Positions 26,465 through 34,185 are shown, numbered from the stretch's first letter. The stretch: DNA of 34,185 nucleotides from an uncultured bacterium (GCA_913051705.1 CAJXCW010000022.1:1-34185), one strand, 5' to 3'. Translations and numbers: made by a program. The notes: a model not told the origin generated them from the sequence alone.

Positions 26465-27454
26465 TCAGTAATCCACGATAATCTTTACCACATCATCCGG
26501 ATGATGTTCAAGCAGGTCGAATCCTTTTTCGACCTCATCAAAATGAATCCGGTGGGTAATCATCGATTCGATCTGTTTAATCACACCTCTTCTTATGGCG
26601 TTGAAATACCATCTGGCATGTTTGGTGGCATCCCATCCGCCATCAGAGGATATCATTTCCAGTTCCCCCAGATGAAAATCCATACCGAACACCGGATATT
26701 CGGGATAGGCCCCTTTCAACTGTGAAATAACGCAGACCCGCCCATTACGGCGGAGCACCATGGTGGCATCGGTAAGGGCCTTGTAGGACGAGGTACACTC
26801 GAAAGCCACATCAATACATCCAGGACCATGGGCGTCCATTATTCTTTCTGCAACGGGACCGTCATCTGGATTATAGGTTTCATCCGCACCAAATTGACGA
26901 GCTATATTCAATTTTTTCTCATATAAATCACTCACGATAATCCGGCTGGCGCCTGCCTGCCTGGCGGCGATCACGGTTAACAAACCGAGTGGTCCCGCGC
27001 CGGTGATCATCACATCTTCCCCCAGAGAAAGCCTGGATCGGCGAATCCCATGTGTGGTGACACACATTAAAACAGATAGAATGGCCTGTTCATTCGTTAT
27101 ATCGTCCGGTACGGGGGTTGCTTTTGATGCCGGGACGACATATTCTTCTCCATGTCCGAACCTTGCGATGACTCGCTGACCGGCATGAAGGCCCTGGACA
27201 GACGCCCCCATGGCGATGATTTTTGCCACTTTCTCGTACCCCAACATACGAGGAAATCCAGCATGTTCGAAACGGACCGGCTGGAAACCAGGGTCCATCT
27301 GTGGATCTGTTCCAAAATACCAGGCAGACTCCGTACCGCTGCTGATCGCTCCGATCAAGCTCCGTACAAGGACATCGTGGGATCCCAGGGCGGGCGGGTT
27401 ATATGACTCATATCGAATATCCCTCGGGCCATATAATTTAATGATTCGACTCAT
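26465..27454 (-). CDS. MDR superfamily dehydrogenase lacking catalytic zinc ligands
   Basis: This is a 329-residue medium-chain dehydrogenase/reductase. The Rossmann loop is GAGPLG at 152-157, followed by IIVSDLYEKKLNIARQFGA, which fits NAD binding. The usual zinc ligands are gone: the GVCGTD cysteine is serine in GAISSGTES (35-43), and GHE is GYE (72-74). The structural zinc cysteine lobe is also absent. This pattern resembles the BchC-like branch rather than alcohol dehydrogenases, so reduction or oxidation without zinc is likely. It is the last gene of the four-gene unit, 42 bases after the indoleamine dioxygenase gene. Confidence 0.87.
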   Translation of the reverse strand: MSRIIKLYGPRDIRYESYNPPALGSHDVLVRSLIGAISSGTESAWYFGTDPQMDPGFQPVRFEHAGFPRMLGYEKVAKIIAMGASVQGLHAGQRVIARFGHGEEYVVPASKATPVPDDITNEQAILSVLMCVTTHGIRRSRLSLGEDVMITGAGPLGLLTVIAARQAGASRIIVSDLYEKKLNIARQFGADETYNPDDGPVAERIMDAHGPGCIDVAFECTSSYKALTDATMVLRRNGRVCVISQLKGAYPEYPVFGMDFHLGELEMISSDGGWDATKHARWYFNAIRRGVIKQIESMITHRIHFDEVEKGFDLLEHHPDDVVKIIVDY

Positions 27455-27496
27455 GTAATATCGCTTCGTTATAATAGCGTTATGATAGTCACCGGG

Positions 27497-28687
27497 TTAT
27501 TTGAATCTGTGGCTTAATGTTTCATCAATATGCTTTTTTAGATATACAGTAAATGGGGTGCCACCTGTTCCTACGGACCCTTTTTGCTCATGATGGGCTG
27601 GTTTTACAATGTATAACGTCGCATATTCGATATGAAGTTTTCTAAACTCATACAGGGCCTCGATACTCTCATTATATGCCTTTTTAAGTAACGCCCCTTC
27701 CTGCTGATGATCCCTGATAAATGTTCGTAATGAAGGACCTTGTTCTACGGCCTCAATAAATCGTCGATCCTGTACAGGCATATAATCTCGCATTTCATAC
27801 AAATAAGCCCGCATTTCATCATAATCATGCACAATACCGAGAAAGCCATCAAAAGCATAAATTACACTGCTTTGCGCACCGGTTTCCCCGCGAAAGTGCT
27901 GGGGGTTTCCGTCATAGGCCTCGACGCCCTCATAGATCATTCCCTCAGGGAGTTCAGGATTATTCTTCCAGCCGAACATGTATGGACGGATGCGATGATA
28001 GTAGGTTTCAGGGTTACATCTTTCCGGCATGCGAAGAAGGATACCGTGCATCTCTCGAAGGGTTTGTGATAGATCTTTAAGGGAATGAACAATCTGATCG
28101 ATATTGCCTTCTACAATCGCCTTCTGTGCAGGCATGATAACACGTAGCGCCCGACCGGCAACCGCTTCAATGTGTATGTGAACGGTAACAAACCACTCCT
28201 CATCCATCCCACCCAGGAAATTCGATATCATGGTCAGATTACCCACTTCGATCGGATCATCGGTATGTATCCTTTTCCAATTGTACATAACCTGAGAGGC
28301 ATAGGTCATCATAGGCAGACGGTCGAGCCTATGAGCGACCTGATACCATGCTCTGGCTAAATTGGCAGGGATGGCTGACGCCACAGGATGGTCCGGGGCA
28401 AACACATACATATTGGCCATGAACGACAGCATGCTCATAGCCCGTTCAAATTCTTCTAATGTCTGGAGCGCTTGAACTTGAAATGAAGGCAGGGCTTCAA
28501 GGGCCGGCCGGATATACCTGGACAACGCCAATTTGGAAAGCACATCGGCGGTCTGCTCCCAGGTTTCAAATGGATGAGGCAATCGGATCAGCGGATCTCC
28601 AGGCGGTAAAAATCCACGGGGAAATACTCGAGACTGGGCGTTTAATAAGGATAAATAAAGTGGGGTTTCCATTTCGTATGTAGGCAA
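27497..28687 (-). CDS. Indoleamine 2,3-dioxygenase family heme protein
   Basis: From TTG 28687 this gives 396 residues, the family's usual size. Conserved IDO segments are FLGGMDEEWFVTVHIHIEA, WKNNPELPEG, FRGETGAQSSVIYAFDGFLG, YLYEMRDYMP and GSVGTGGTPF. The heme-ligand histidine is His352 in EFRKLHIEYA, close to His346 of human IDO1. GGAGG at 28696-28700, eight bases upstream, fixes the TTG start just after the DUF362 stop. Longer in-frame readings would overlap DUF362 and have no such site. Known members open the indole ring of tryptophan to N-formylkynurenine, and some relatives use other indoles. No kynurenine pathway genes are nearby, so the true substrate is open. Confidence 0.9.
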   Translation of the reverse strand: MPTYEMETPLYLSLLNAQSRVFPRGFLPPGDPLIRLPHPFETWEQTADVLSKLALSRYIRPALEALPSFQVQALQTLEEFERAMSMLSFMANMYVFAPDHPVASAIPANLARAWYQVAHRLDRLPMMTYASQVMYNWKRIHTDDPIEVGNLTMISNFLGGMDEEWFVTVHIHIEAVAGRALRVIMPAQKAIVEGNIDQIVHSLKDLSQTLREMHGILLRMPERCNPETYYHRIRPYMFGWKNNPELPEGMIYEGVEAYDGNPQHFRGETGAQSSVIYAFDGFLGIVHDYDEMRAYLYEMRDYMPVQDRRFIEAVEQGPSLRTFIRDHQQEGALLKKAYNESIEALYEFRKLHIEYATLYIVKPAHHEQKGSVGTGGTPFTVYLKKHIDETLSHRFK

Positions 28688-28695
28688 TAGATAAA

Positions 28696-28700
28696 CCTCC
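28696..28700 (-). promoter_or_regulatory. Ribosome binding site that fixes the TTG start of the IDO gene
   Basis: GGAGG on the minus strand starts right after the DUF362 TGA (28703-28701) and stands eight bases before TTG 28687. It is the strongest site in this stretch. It implies translation of the dioxygenase is tied to the end of the DUF362 gene. Confidence 0.7.
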
Positions 28701-29774
28701 TCACGCAGAAATCTGAAAGGTTTCGGCGTTGGGGTCGTATTCATCAAAGAGGGACTTTTTTGGATAATCGGCAGGGATGTCTCGATACACTTCAAATGTA
28801 GGGTCAGCACGGTATGGTGAGAGGGAATCGATTTTCTTTTTATCCCCATCCATCATGGAAAATATATCTATATCTTCAATATGCTCCGGACATATCCCGC
28901 GTTCTACACCCACCTGCAAGTAGACCAGATTGTCAATTGTAAAGCCCATCAGGTAAGAAGCCACCACGTCCACACTCGGCATATGGTAGCCGGCGATCAC
29001 AAGGCCAGTGGCGAAATTACGACCGAGGTAAAAGGCATTCCCATCACGACCCATGATCCCCTCAACAATATTAAAATCAGGTTGGCATGCCAGATAGACA
29101 TCCCAATGCATATGGGCGATGGTCCGCTGCCAGGCTTCGTGATCTTCTACCCCCATCCATTCCCGTCCTTGCCTTTTTGTATCTCTTCCGAATGTTGCAT
29201 TCCAGGCGTCTGAACAGAGGTGCCGTTCCACCACAGGGATCATAATCCCCTGTTGATTTTTACCACAGAGCGTGACGACGCCTAAATTATGTGTTTTTAA
29301 TTTGGGTACATTAATATAAAAAATGTGATCATCAGCCGCCCACCTGGATATACCGATATTATGTAATTGAACGGTATTGCCGGGTGTGATCCGAGCATTA
29401 CCATAATCAGCCAGTTCGATCAGGGGAACCCTCTTTTCCCTGGCCATTTCCGTGTAACCACTTCGTGCCCAGTTAAGATCCCGTTGTGCAGGAGACGTGT
29501 TTCGGCTGGTTGCTTCCCCAACGTAAACATCTGAGGGAGAATGACCGCAATCTTTGACAAAATAATCCACCAAGCCACCAACGAATGAGGGGTGTGTCAC
29601 GATACCGCTGTTCCGGGGCGCCCCGGCTGTCACGTTGGGTTTCATCATCACATCCCGACCATCAGACTGGACATGAATAACCTGCATGATTTCGCGAGCT
29701 GACTCTTCAAAATCTCGATCTTCTAAGATCCCCGTTATATTTCTCTTCAGTATGTAGACTTCCGGTTTTGACAT
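28701..29774 (-). CDS. DUF362 domain-containing protein
   Basis: This is a 357-residue protein. ATG 29774 (MSKPEVYILKRN) is chosen over the in-frame TTG 29798 because AGAGAGG lies about ten bases upstream of it. The DUF362 pattern is clear: KPNVTAGAPRNSGIVTHPSF, VGEATSRNT, NVPKLKTHNLGVVTLCGKN and the later NIVEGIMGRDGNAFYLGR. There is no C-terminal ferredoxin CxxCxxC cluster, unlike some relatives. DUF362 has no firmly established biochemical role. It sits between methylmalonate-semialdehyde dehydrogenase and the indoleamine dioxygenase gene in an apparent operon. Confidence 0.88.
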   Translation of the reverse strand: MSKPEVYILKRNITGILEDRDFEESAREIMQVIHVQSDGRDVMMKPNVTAGAPRNSGIVTHPSFVGGLVDYFVKDCGHSPSDVYVGEATSRNTSPAQRDLNWARSGYTEMAREKRVPLIELADYGNARITPGNTVQLHNIGISRWAADDHIFYINVPKLKTHNLGVVTLCGKNQQGIMIPVVERHLCSDAWNATFGRDTKRQGREWMGVEDHEAWQRTIAHMHWDVYLACQPDFNIVEGIMGRDGNAFYLGRNFATGLVIAGYHMPSVDVVASYLMGFTIDNLVYLQVGVERGICPEHIEDIDIFSMMDGDKKKIDSLSPYRADPTFEVYRDIPADYPKKSLFDEYDPNAETFQISA

Positions 29775-29813
29775 GAAGTGGTACCCTCTCTGAGACAATC
29801 GCTAATTGGAATA

Positions 29814-31280
29814 CTACGCCCAGCGACTTATCGTCACCTTTTGTCGGGTATAAAAATAAAACCCTTCTTTACCCTGGACATGGAGATCACCAAAAAATGA
29901 GCCGTTCCATCCCGAAAATGGGAAAAATGCCATCGGCGCAGGTACTCCGACATTGATGCCGATCATACCAGCGCTGACCTGATGTTTAAATGTTCTTGCC
30001 GCCTTACCATCATTGGTAAATAATACCGCCGCATTGCCGAATCCACTCCCATTACAGGTCTCAATGGCAGCAGCAAGGTCGTCGGTCCGTATCACGGACA
30101 GTACCGGGCCGAAGATTTCTTCCTGTATGATCTGCATGCCAGAATGGGTTTGATCAAATATCGTAGGGCCCATGTAAAAACCATGGGGAGTTTCAGGCAC
30201 ATGTACATGACGACCGTCTCTATATAATTCTGCACCGGCGGCTATACCGGATTCGATATACGATTGGACTTTGTCAAGGTGTTGTTGTGACACAACCGGC
30301 CCCAGATCTACGGAGGGATCCCGATCTGTAGGCCCCACTTTCATTTCATCCAGCGCCTCTTTCAAATCGGGGAGCACACGGTTCGCGGCTTTTTCTACTA
30401 CGACGGCGATACTTCCCGCCATACAGCGTTCACCGGCGCATCCGTATGCTGATTGGATGATTGCGTCTACGGTAAATTCCGGATCGGCATCCGGCAAGAT
30501 AACCATGTAATTTTTAGCGCCCCCTGCTGCCTGTACCCGTTTACCATGGGCGGTAGCAGTCTGGTAAACATGATGCGCCACAGGAGACGAGCCGACGAAA
30601 GACACCGCATCGATACCAGGGTGAGTACACAGGCCATTTACGACATCCACACCACCATGGACCAGGTTCAAAACCCCCTCCGGCAATCCGGCTTCAGCCA
30701 ATAATTCGATCAAACGTATTGCGGTTAAAGGCACTTTTTCAGAAGGTTTGAATATGAATGTGTTTCCGCACACAAGTGCTATGGGATACATCCACATGGG
30801 CACCATAGCCGGGAAGTTAAATGGGGTAATACCGGCACAAACGCCGACCGGTTGTCGAATGGTATCGCAATCGATCCCCGATGCGATTTGTTCCATGGAG
30901 TCGCCCATGAGCATGCTGGGCGCTCCGCAGGCGAACTCGACTACTTCAATCCCCCGGCGTACGGAACCGCGTGATTCTTCCAGGGTTTTTCCATGTTCCC
31001 TGGTGACGAGTTGAGATAGTTCTTCAAAATGTTTTTCGAGCAGGTGAACATAACGAAACATCAGGCGCGCCCGTTCCACGACCGGTGTCTCGGACCAATC
31101 CGGCAGGGCAGCCTGGGCGGAACGAACGGCCATATCCACTTCCTGGCTACCGCACATCGGGGTCCTTGCGATGATGTTTCCGTCCGATGGGTTATACACT
31201 GCCTCTGTTCTCTCGGTTTCGGCGGTTACCCATTTACCATGTATAAATATGGAACAAACATCTACATTTCGATCTGTCAT
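29814..31280 (-). CDS. mmsA: CoA-acylating methylmalonate-semialdehyde dehydrogenase
   Basis: This 488-residue aldehyde dehydrogenase family member converts methylmalonate or malonate semialdehyde to propionyl- or acetyl-CoA in valine, thymine and inositol breakdown (MmsA/IolA). The nucleophile is Cys286 in CAGERCMAGS. The general-base glutamate of ordinary ALDHs is replaced by the AGGAKNYMV pattern, the mark of the CoA-dependent subfamily. ITPFNFPAMVPMWMYP and SGWNGSFFGDLH also match MmsA. It is the first gene of the minus-strand unit that continues with DUF362, the IDO-family gene and the MDR dehydrogenase. Confidence 0.93.
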   Translation of the reverse strand: MTDRNVDVCSIFIHGKWVTAETERTEAVYNPSDGNIIARTPMCGSQEVDMAVRSAQAALPDWSETPVVERARLMFRYVHLLEKHFEELSQLVTREHGKTLEESRGSVRRGIEVVEFACGAPSMLMGDSMEQIASGIDCDTIRQPVGVCAGITPFNFPAMVPMWMYPIALVCGNTFIFKPSEKVPLTAIRLIELLAEAGLPEGVLNLVHGGVDVVNGLCTHPGIDAVSFVGSSPVAHHVYQTATAHGKRVQAAGGAKNYMVILPDADPEFTVDAIIQSAYGCAGERCMAGSIAVVVEKAANRVLPDLKEALDEMKVGPTDRDPSVDLGPVVSQQHLDKVQSYIESGIAAGAELYRDGRHVHVPETPHGFYMGPTIFDQTHSGMQIIQEEIFGPVLSVIRTDDLAAAIETCNGSGFGNAAVLFTNDGKAARTFKHQVSAGMIGINVGVPAPMAFFPFSGWNGSFFGDLHVQGKEGFYFYTRQKVTISRWA

Positions 31281-31293
31281 ATCCTATCCATTT

Positions 31294-31906
31294 CTATTTC
31301 AGTTTTCTAAATAACTTTCCATCCAGACCGACATATCCTATTTTTTTCACGTCGCAAACCAAGTTCAACACGGGCGATACCATCCTGGTAAGACGCCACC
31401 ACATGATATTTATTTTTGACCACCCATTTGCCATTCCTAATCTATTGAACCAAATAAAGATTTCTTTATTACAAAAGCGCGGCCCTCGATAAAATTGCCA
31501 CACACTTCGGGCGTTTCAAATTCATAATCCATTTTCACCACGAGATTCCCATCTGAATCGATATATCCTGATTTTCCGCCGTTGGCTACCCAGCCATCCC
31601 TTCGCTGAAATCCTGGGCATCTTTAAAATCCGTAGCGATGACTAATTCTCCTGCTGGATTAATAAATCCCCAATGATTGCGTCTGACCTGGACGGCAGCA
31701 AGATCCTCTGAAAAATCACGAACATCACGGTATCTGGGCGGAATAATCACCTTACCACTTCGATCCATGAAGCCCATTAAGCGTTCTTCTGAAATAATAT
31801 AATATATCTTTTGATCTCTTCCTGCATCCTGGGCATATAGCTCCGCTGCGTCTCCAATGAGGCCGATTGCAAGAAATGATAACAATAATAAGTGGGATCG
31901 TAACAT
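31294..31906 (-). pseudogene. Secreted WG-repeat protein broken by three single-base indels
   Basis: A signal peptide (LLLLSFLAIGLIG, then an AQDAG-like cleavage region) is followed by WG repeats: GFMDRSGKVIIP, WGFINPAGELVI, then SGYIDSDGNLVV, GSIDRNGKWVV and GYVGLDGK in other frames. The shifts are a missing G at the CCC at 31589-31591, an extra base near 31439, and one extra base in the seven-T run at 31341-31347. Undoing all three gives one 203-residue protein ending at 31294. WG repeats are beta-hairpin repeats of unknown role, common in Bacteroidetes and Leptospira. The gene lies 13 bases after mmsA starts upstream on the same strand. Confidence 0.8.
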
Positions 31907-31951
31907 GATTATTCGATGACAATCAGATCAACCATTGAACCTTGTCTTAAA

Positions 31952-32941
31952 TTACCCTACTTCTTCGGGTAAACCGCTTTGGGCCGATTTATATGTCGCT
32001 TCAGTAAGTTGTGCCACCCGCAAGCCACATATCGGGGGCGCCTGGACCTCTGCCAGTCCAAGAATAGCGTCTATGAAATTCTGTGCAGGTGGCCTACCTC
32101 TCCCCGGAGCCCCTGGCAAAATGATATCGTCGCCCTTGCGATGAACATAGAGCGGCTCAGCAGCCCCGAAGCGCATCATACCCTCTGAACCGTAATAGGT
32201 GAACTCTTCACGCCATTCGGGAGACATAGAGGTATATGACAGGGAGCCCACCGCCCCCGTTGTAAATTCTACGGAGATAGACGTATTGACATCAACCAGC
32301 GTGCCTTCCTTATTAATACTTGCATAAACACATTTTGGTTCCAGGCCGGTGGTCCATAACAGGATATCGTTGATATGACTGCCTGTATCCATGAAATGGC
32401 CGCCACCGGATAAAGCCGGATCAGCACGCCAGGAGGCGCCTGGTTGAAACACGCTCAGGCAATCCTGCGCTATAATCACATGAACAAGCCGCACATCTCC
32501 GATGATACCTGAGTGTAACAATTCGCGGGCCTTGATAAATTTTCCTTCTCCATGACGTTGATAGGCGACTGCAAGTATCTTTTCCGCCTCTTCCGCATAT
32601 TTGATAAAGTCCCGCGCATCCGCTGCGGTGGTTGCCATAGGCTTTTCTACCAGGACATGCAGGCCATTTGTAAGACAGGCCCGCACCTGGAAGGCATGTT
32701 CTGTGTGTGGGGTAGCGATAACCACCCCGTCCAGTTCCTCTGTATTCAGCAATGATTCTATATTACTAAATCGATTGGCCTCATTTGTAGAAGCACCCAG
32801 CGTCTCAGAGAGCCGGTCCATGGCATTTTCACTCGTATCACACATAGCGACGACACGTACATCGTTTCGCTGCATTAATTCCCTTGCATGATGATTGCCC
32901 ATTCCACCGGCGCCGATTATGGCGATCCGAATCTCTGACAT
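31952..32941 (-). CDS. Gfo/Idh/MocA family NAD(P)-dependent oxidoreductase
   Basis: This is an intact 329-residue protein. ATG 32941 (MSEIRIAIIGAGGMG) follows AGGAAGG, and an in-frame extension to 33055 reads into an AT-rich non-coding stretch. The N-terminal Rossmann loop is GAGGMG, VLVEKPMATTAADA holds the conserved EKP, and the C-terminal domain has GGHFMDTGSHINDI with the typical histidine. The family oxidises or isomerises sugars, inositols and related polyols. It may act with the sugar-phosphate isomerase at 17422-18294, but they are not linked. It is a separate paralogue of the broken gene at 766-1812. Confidence 0.91.
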   Translation of the reverse strand: MSEIRIAIIGAGGMGNHHARELMQRNDVRVVAMCDTSENAMDRLSETLGASTNEANRFSNIESLLNTEELDGVVIATPHTEHAFQVRACLTNGLHVLVEKPMATTAADARDFIKYAEEAEKILAVAYQRHGEGKFIKARELLHSGIIGDVRLVHVIIAQDCLSVFQPGASWRADPALSGGGHFMDTGSHINDILLWTTGLEPKCVYASINKEGTLVDVNTSISVEFTTGAVGSLSYTSMSPEWREEFTYYGSEGMMRFGAAEPLYVHRKGDDIILPGAPGRGRPPAQNFIDAILGLAEVQAPPICGLRVAQLTEATYKSAQSGLPEEVG

Positions 32942-33029
32942 GCAGAAAATCCTTCCTGACCTGACATCCTCTTTGGGATTATTATTAATTTCGACATAGA
33001 TTCCTATACTACTTGAAGTTAATTTAACA

Positions 33030-33043
33030 ATAATGATAATCAT
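33030..33043. promoter_or_regulatory. Fur-box-like site upstream of the Gfo/Idh/MocA gene
   Basis: ATAATGATAATCAT matches 14 central positions of the classic 19-base E. coli Fur consensus GATAATGATAATCATTATC. It is about 89 bases before the start at 32941. A second inverted repeat, GTTAA-T-TTAAC, is adjacent at 33018-33028. The region is AT-rich, so a chance match is quite possible. Confidence 0.3.
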
Positions 33044-33195
33044 ATATAACATCAAGCAGGAATGTCACTGGATCATACAAAAAATGTATATGAAGAAAAT
33101 AAATGATGCTTCCTAAAGCACCACAAATCCCGATTCGCAGATGGCAGCATGGCTGACTTCTTTCAGAGAACATGCTCTTAATATGATATCTTGTC

Positions 33196-33303
33196 ATGGC
33201 CGACTTGGAATGCATGAAAGCTGCCATTGAGCATGGTATCCCAAAGGTGATTCACACCGGACCGCAATTTGTCCGCCAAGGCTATGGCCATCATTACGGC
33301 ATC
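33196..33303 (+). pseudogene. Orphan coding fragment, possibly of an epimerase-type SDR
   Basis: The frame reads MADLECMKAAIEHGIPKVIH and then TGPQFVRQGYGHHYGI, a protein-like stretch unlike the shadows around it. A stop lies ten bases upstream and no clear start site is present. The pattern AAxxHGIxKVIHTGP recalls the helix-strand step of NAD-dependent epimerase/dehydratases (extended SDR), a weak recollection. It loses sense near 33303, some 20 bases from the end of the GC-rich CehA-like gene. It is either a gene remnant or one side of an assembly join. Confidence 0.3.
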
Positions 33304-33323
33304 TTAAGGTATTATTTTCGAAA

Positions 33324-34143
33324 TCAGTTGTTCGTTGCCTCCTGGATAATACGGTCGTATACTTCGCGTGCCCTGTTATATGCGGCTTCAGCGTCGTTCC
33401 GTTCCTCCTCACGGATTTGAGGAGACTTCATGGTCCAGCATTGATCCACCGCTTGCCGGCACCACTCGGCACTGCGTTTTGAAGCCCGTACAGGCTTACC
33501 ATCCACAAGTACGAAGATCGGATTCGTATGGACGGTGGACATTATCCGGAGTGCCACCCAGCTCGATTTCTGAACAGGATAGGTGAACGTCAACCCGTTC
33601 CCCCCGCCGTCGGCCGTTATTTCCCGTGTTTCCACAGGGAATCCGTTGACGATAAGCGCCACCGGAACCTTGCGGGTGGCGCCGACGCGGGCGCGTTCAA
33701 TATGCCAGTAGGGCTGCTCATACACCTTTCTTGACGCGATGAGGGCGCCGGTTTCATCCTGCTCCGGTGGAAGATAGGCGGCCACCCTGGCCGTAATCCG
33801 TATTGTCTGCGCCTTCTCCAGGGACACCTCGCTGCCTTGCGTGCCCAGTTCCAGGCCGTTAATGGTGAAGTCGATGATATGGGACCGTCCGTCGGAGACG
33901 TAGCTGCGTCCCTCACGGATCGTTTCCACATAGGTGTCGTAGTCGAGTGCCCCCTCCACGCGGGCATAACTGCGTGCCAGTCCCACCCGTTCGTCGAAGA
34001 TGCAGGGGAAATCGGTCTCTCCGCTCAGGCGTACCCTGAACCCGCTGTTAAGGGTGTGATACCACATATTCAGTTCCCAAGGTGCTGGCGTATCACCGGC
34101 AGAGAAAAAATCTACCGCATCCTGGGTGACCGTGACGATATAT
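33324..34143 (-). CDS. CehA/McbA-like protein, C-terminal part (partial)
   Basis: The frame is open from the last genomic base before the adapter to the stop at 33324, 272 codons. It continues upstream of an internal ATG at 34067 with VTVTQDAVDFFSAGDTPAPW, so the true N terminus is missing. FPCIFDERVGLARSYARV, YVETIREGRSYVSDGRSH and INGLELGTQGSEV match the C-terminal region of CehA/McbA-type metallohydrolases, whose PHP catalytic domain would lie in the missing part. G+C is about 58-63% in three hand-counted 60-base lines, well above neighbours. It may come from another genome or a recent transfer. Confidence 0.75.
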
Positions 34144-34185
34144 AGATCGGAAGAGCGTCGTGTAGGGAAAGAGTGTAGATCTCGG
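34144..34185. other. Illumina adapter sequence (library artefact)
   Basis: The last 42 bases begin with AGATCGGAAGAGCGTCGTGT and continue as the reverse complement of the TruSeq universal adapter through to the right edge. This is a known synthetic sequence, not genomic DNA. The contig's real sequence ends at 34143, and an apparent plus-strand frame that ends at 34145 is not a gene. Confidence 0.97.

Larger units (their letters stand above)
32942..33323. other. Intergenic stretch without an intact gene
   Basis: These 382 bases contain a very AT-rich leader (about 32990-33110, with one sampled line near 28% G+C), a Fur-box-like site at 33030-33043, and an orphan coding fragment at 33196-33303. 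No complete gene, RNA gene or clear terminator is visible. Base composition rises sharply just beyond it. Confidence 0.7.

Noticed and set aside
28688-28849. N-terminal extension of the indoleamine dioxygenase frame
   Set aside because: It would overlap the end of the DUF362 gene and lacks a ribosome binding site. GGAGG before TTG 28687 and the family length favour the shorter form.
33196-33420. A whole small gene at this place
   Set aside because: Only the first 36 or so residues look protein-like. The rest runs antisense into the CehA-like gene, so it is kept only as a fragment.
33837-34145. Plus-strand open frame ending at the right edge
   Set aside because: It is antisense to the CehA-like frame and its last bases belong to the adapter, so it is not a gene.
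1-34185. CRISPR arrays, tRNA or rRNA genes, transposases
   Set aside because: None was seen. No regularly spaced repeats, cloverleaf-like elements or transposase motifs were found by eye, although a covariance search was not possible.

Overview
The window is a 34.2 kb piece of a bacterial chromosome with about 45-48% G+C. Genes are dense and mostly in tight same-strand runs. The mix points to a Gram-negative-type, environmental or host-associated heterotroph from a poorly sampled lineage. It holds several Gfo/Idh/MocA oxidoreductases, a phytanoyl-CoA dioxygenase-family protein, a sugar-phosphate isomerase/epimerase, a CehA/McbA-like protein, DUF362, DUF2914, a long cyanobacterial/plant-type IspH, and DivIVA together with YggT. 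Candidatus Poribacteria or a neighbouring candidate phylum fits best, but this is inference from gene content and is held at low to moderate confidence. No rRNA, tRNA, CRISPR array or insertion sequence was seen.

Layout. Bases 1-4631 carry the tail of an upstream gene, radC, a Gfo/Idh/MocA gene split by two single-base shifts, prfB with its programmed +1 frameshift, and a convergent comM/yifB. Bases 4851-11070 form a plus-strand housekeeping run: yggS, a three-module yggT, divIVA, a divergent purine nucleoside phosphorylase homologue, a dksA/traR-type zinc protein, lspA, rluD and a GAF-SpoIIE phosphatase. This resembles the ylmE-ylmG-divIVA-lspA-rluD neighbourhood of other bacteria, with sepF, ylmH and ileS absent. 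Bases 11302-18294 are a minus-strand run: metallo-beta-lactamase lipoprotein, D-2-hydroxyacid dehydrogenase, aldo/keto reductase, a small unknown protein, a TolB-like/M28 peptidase and a sugar-phosphate isomerase. Bases 18385-21436, also minus, carry an HD-domain protein interrupted by an amber codon, ispH and a PhyH-family dioxygenase.

Bases 21570-26344 (plus) hold a DUF2914 membrane protein and a heterodimeric ABC exporter pair. Bases 26465-31280 (minus) are a compact four-gene unit read in the order methylmalonate-semialdehyde dehydrogenase, DUF362 protein, indoleamine 2,3-dioxygenase, zinc-less MDR dehydrogenase. It is the best candidate for an undescribed pathway. It is followed by a WG-repeat gene broken by three single-base indels and a second, intact Gfo/Idh/MocA gene.

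Data quality matters for reading the right end. The last 42 bases are Illumina adapter sequence, not genome. The final 0.8 kb, a CehA/McbA-like gene, is clearly richer in G+C than its neighbours and sits next to an orphan gene fragment, so it may be a chimeric join or a recent acquisition. The amber codon in the HD gene lies beside an 11-base match to the same adapter, so it could also be artefactual.
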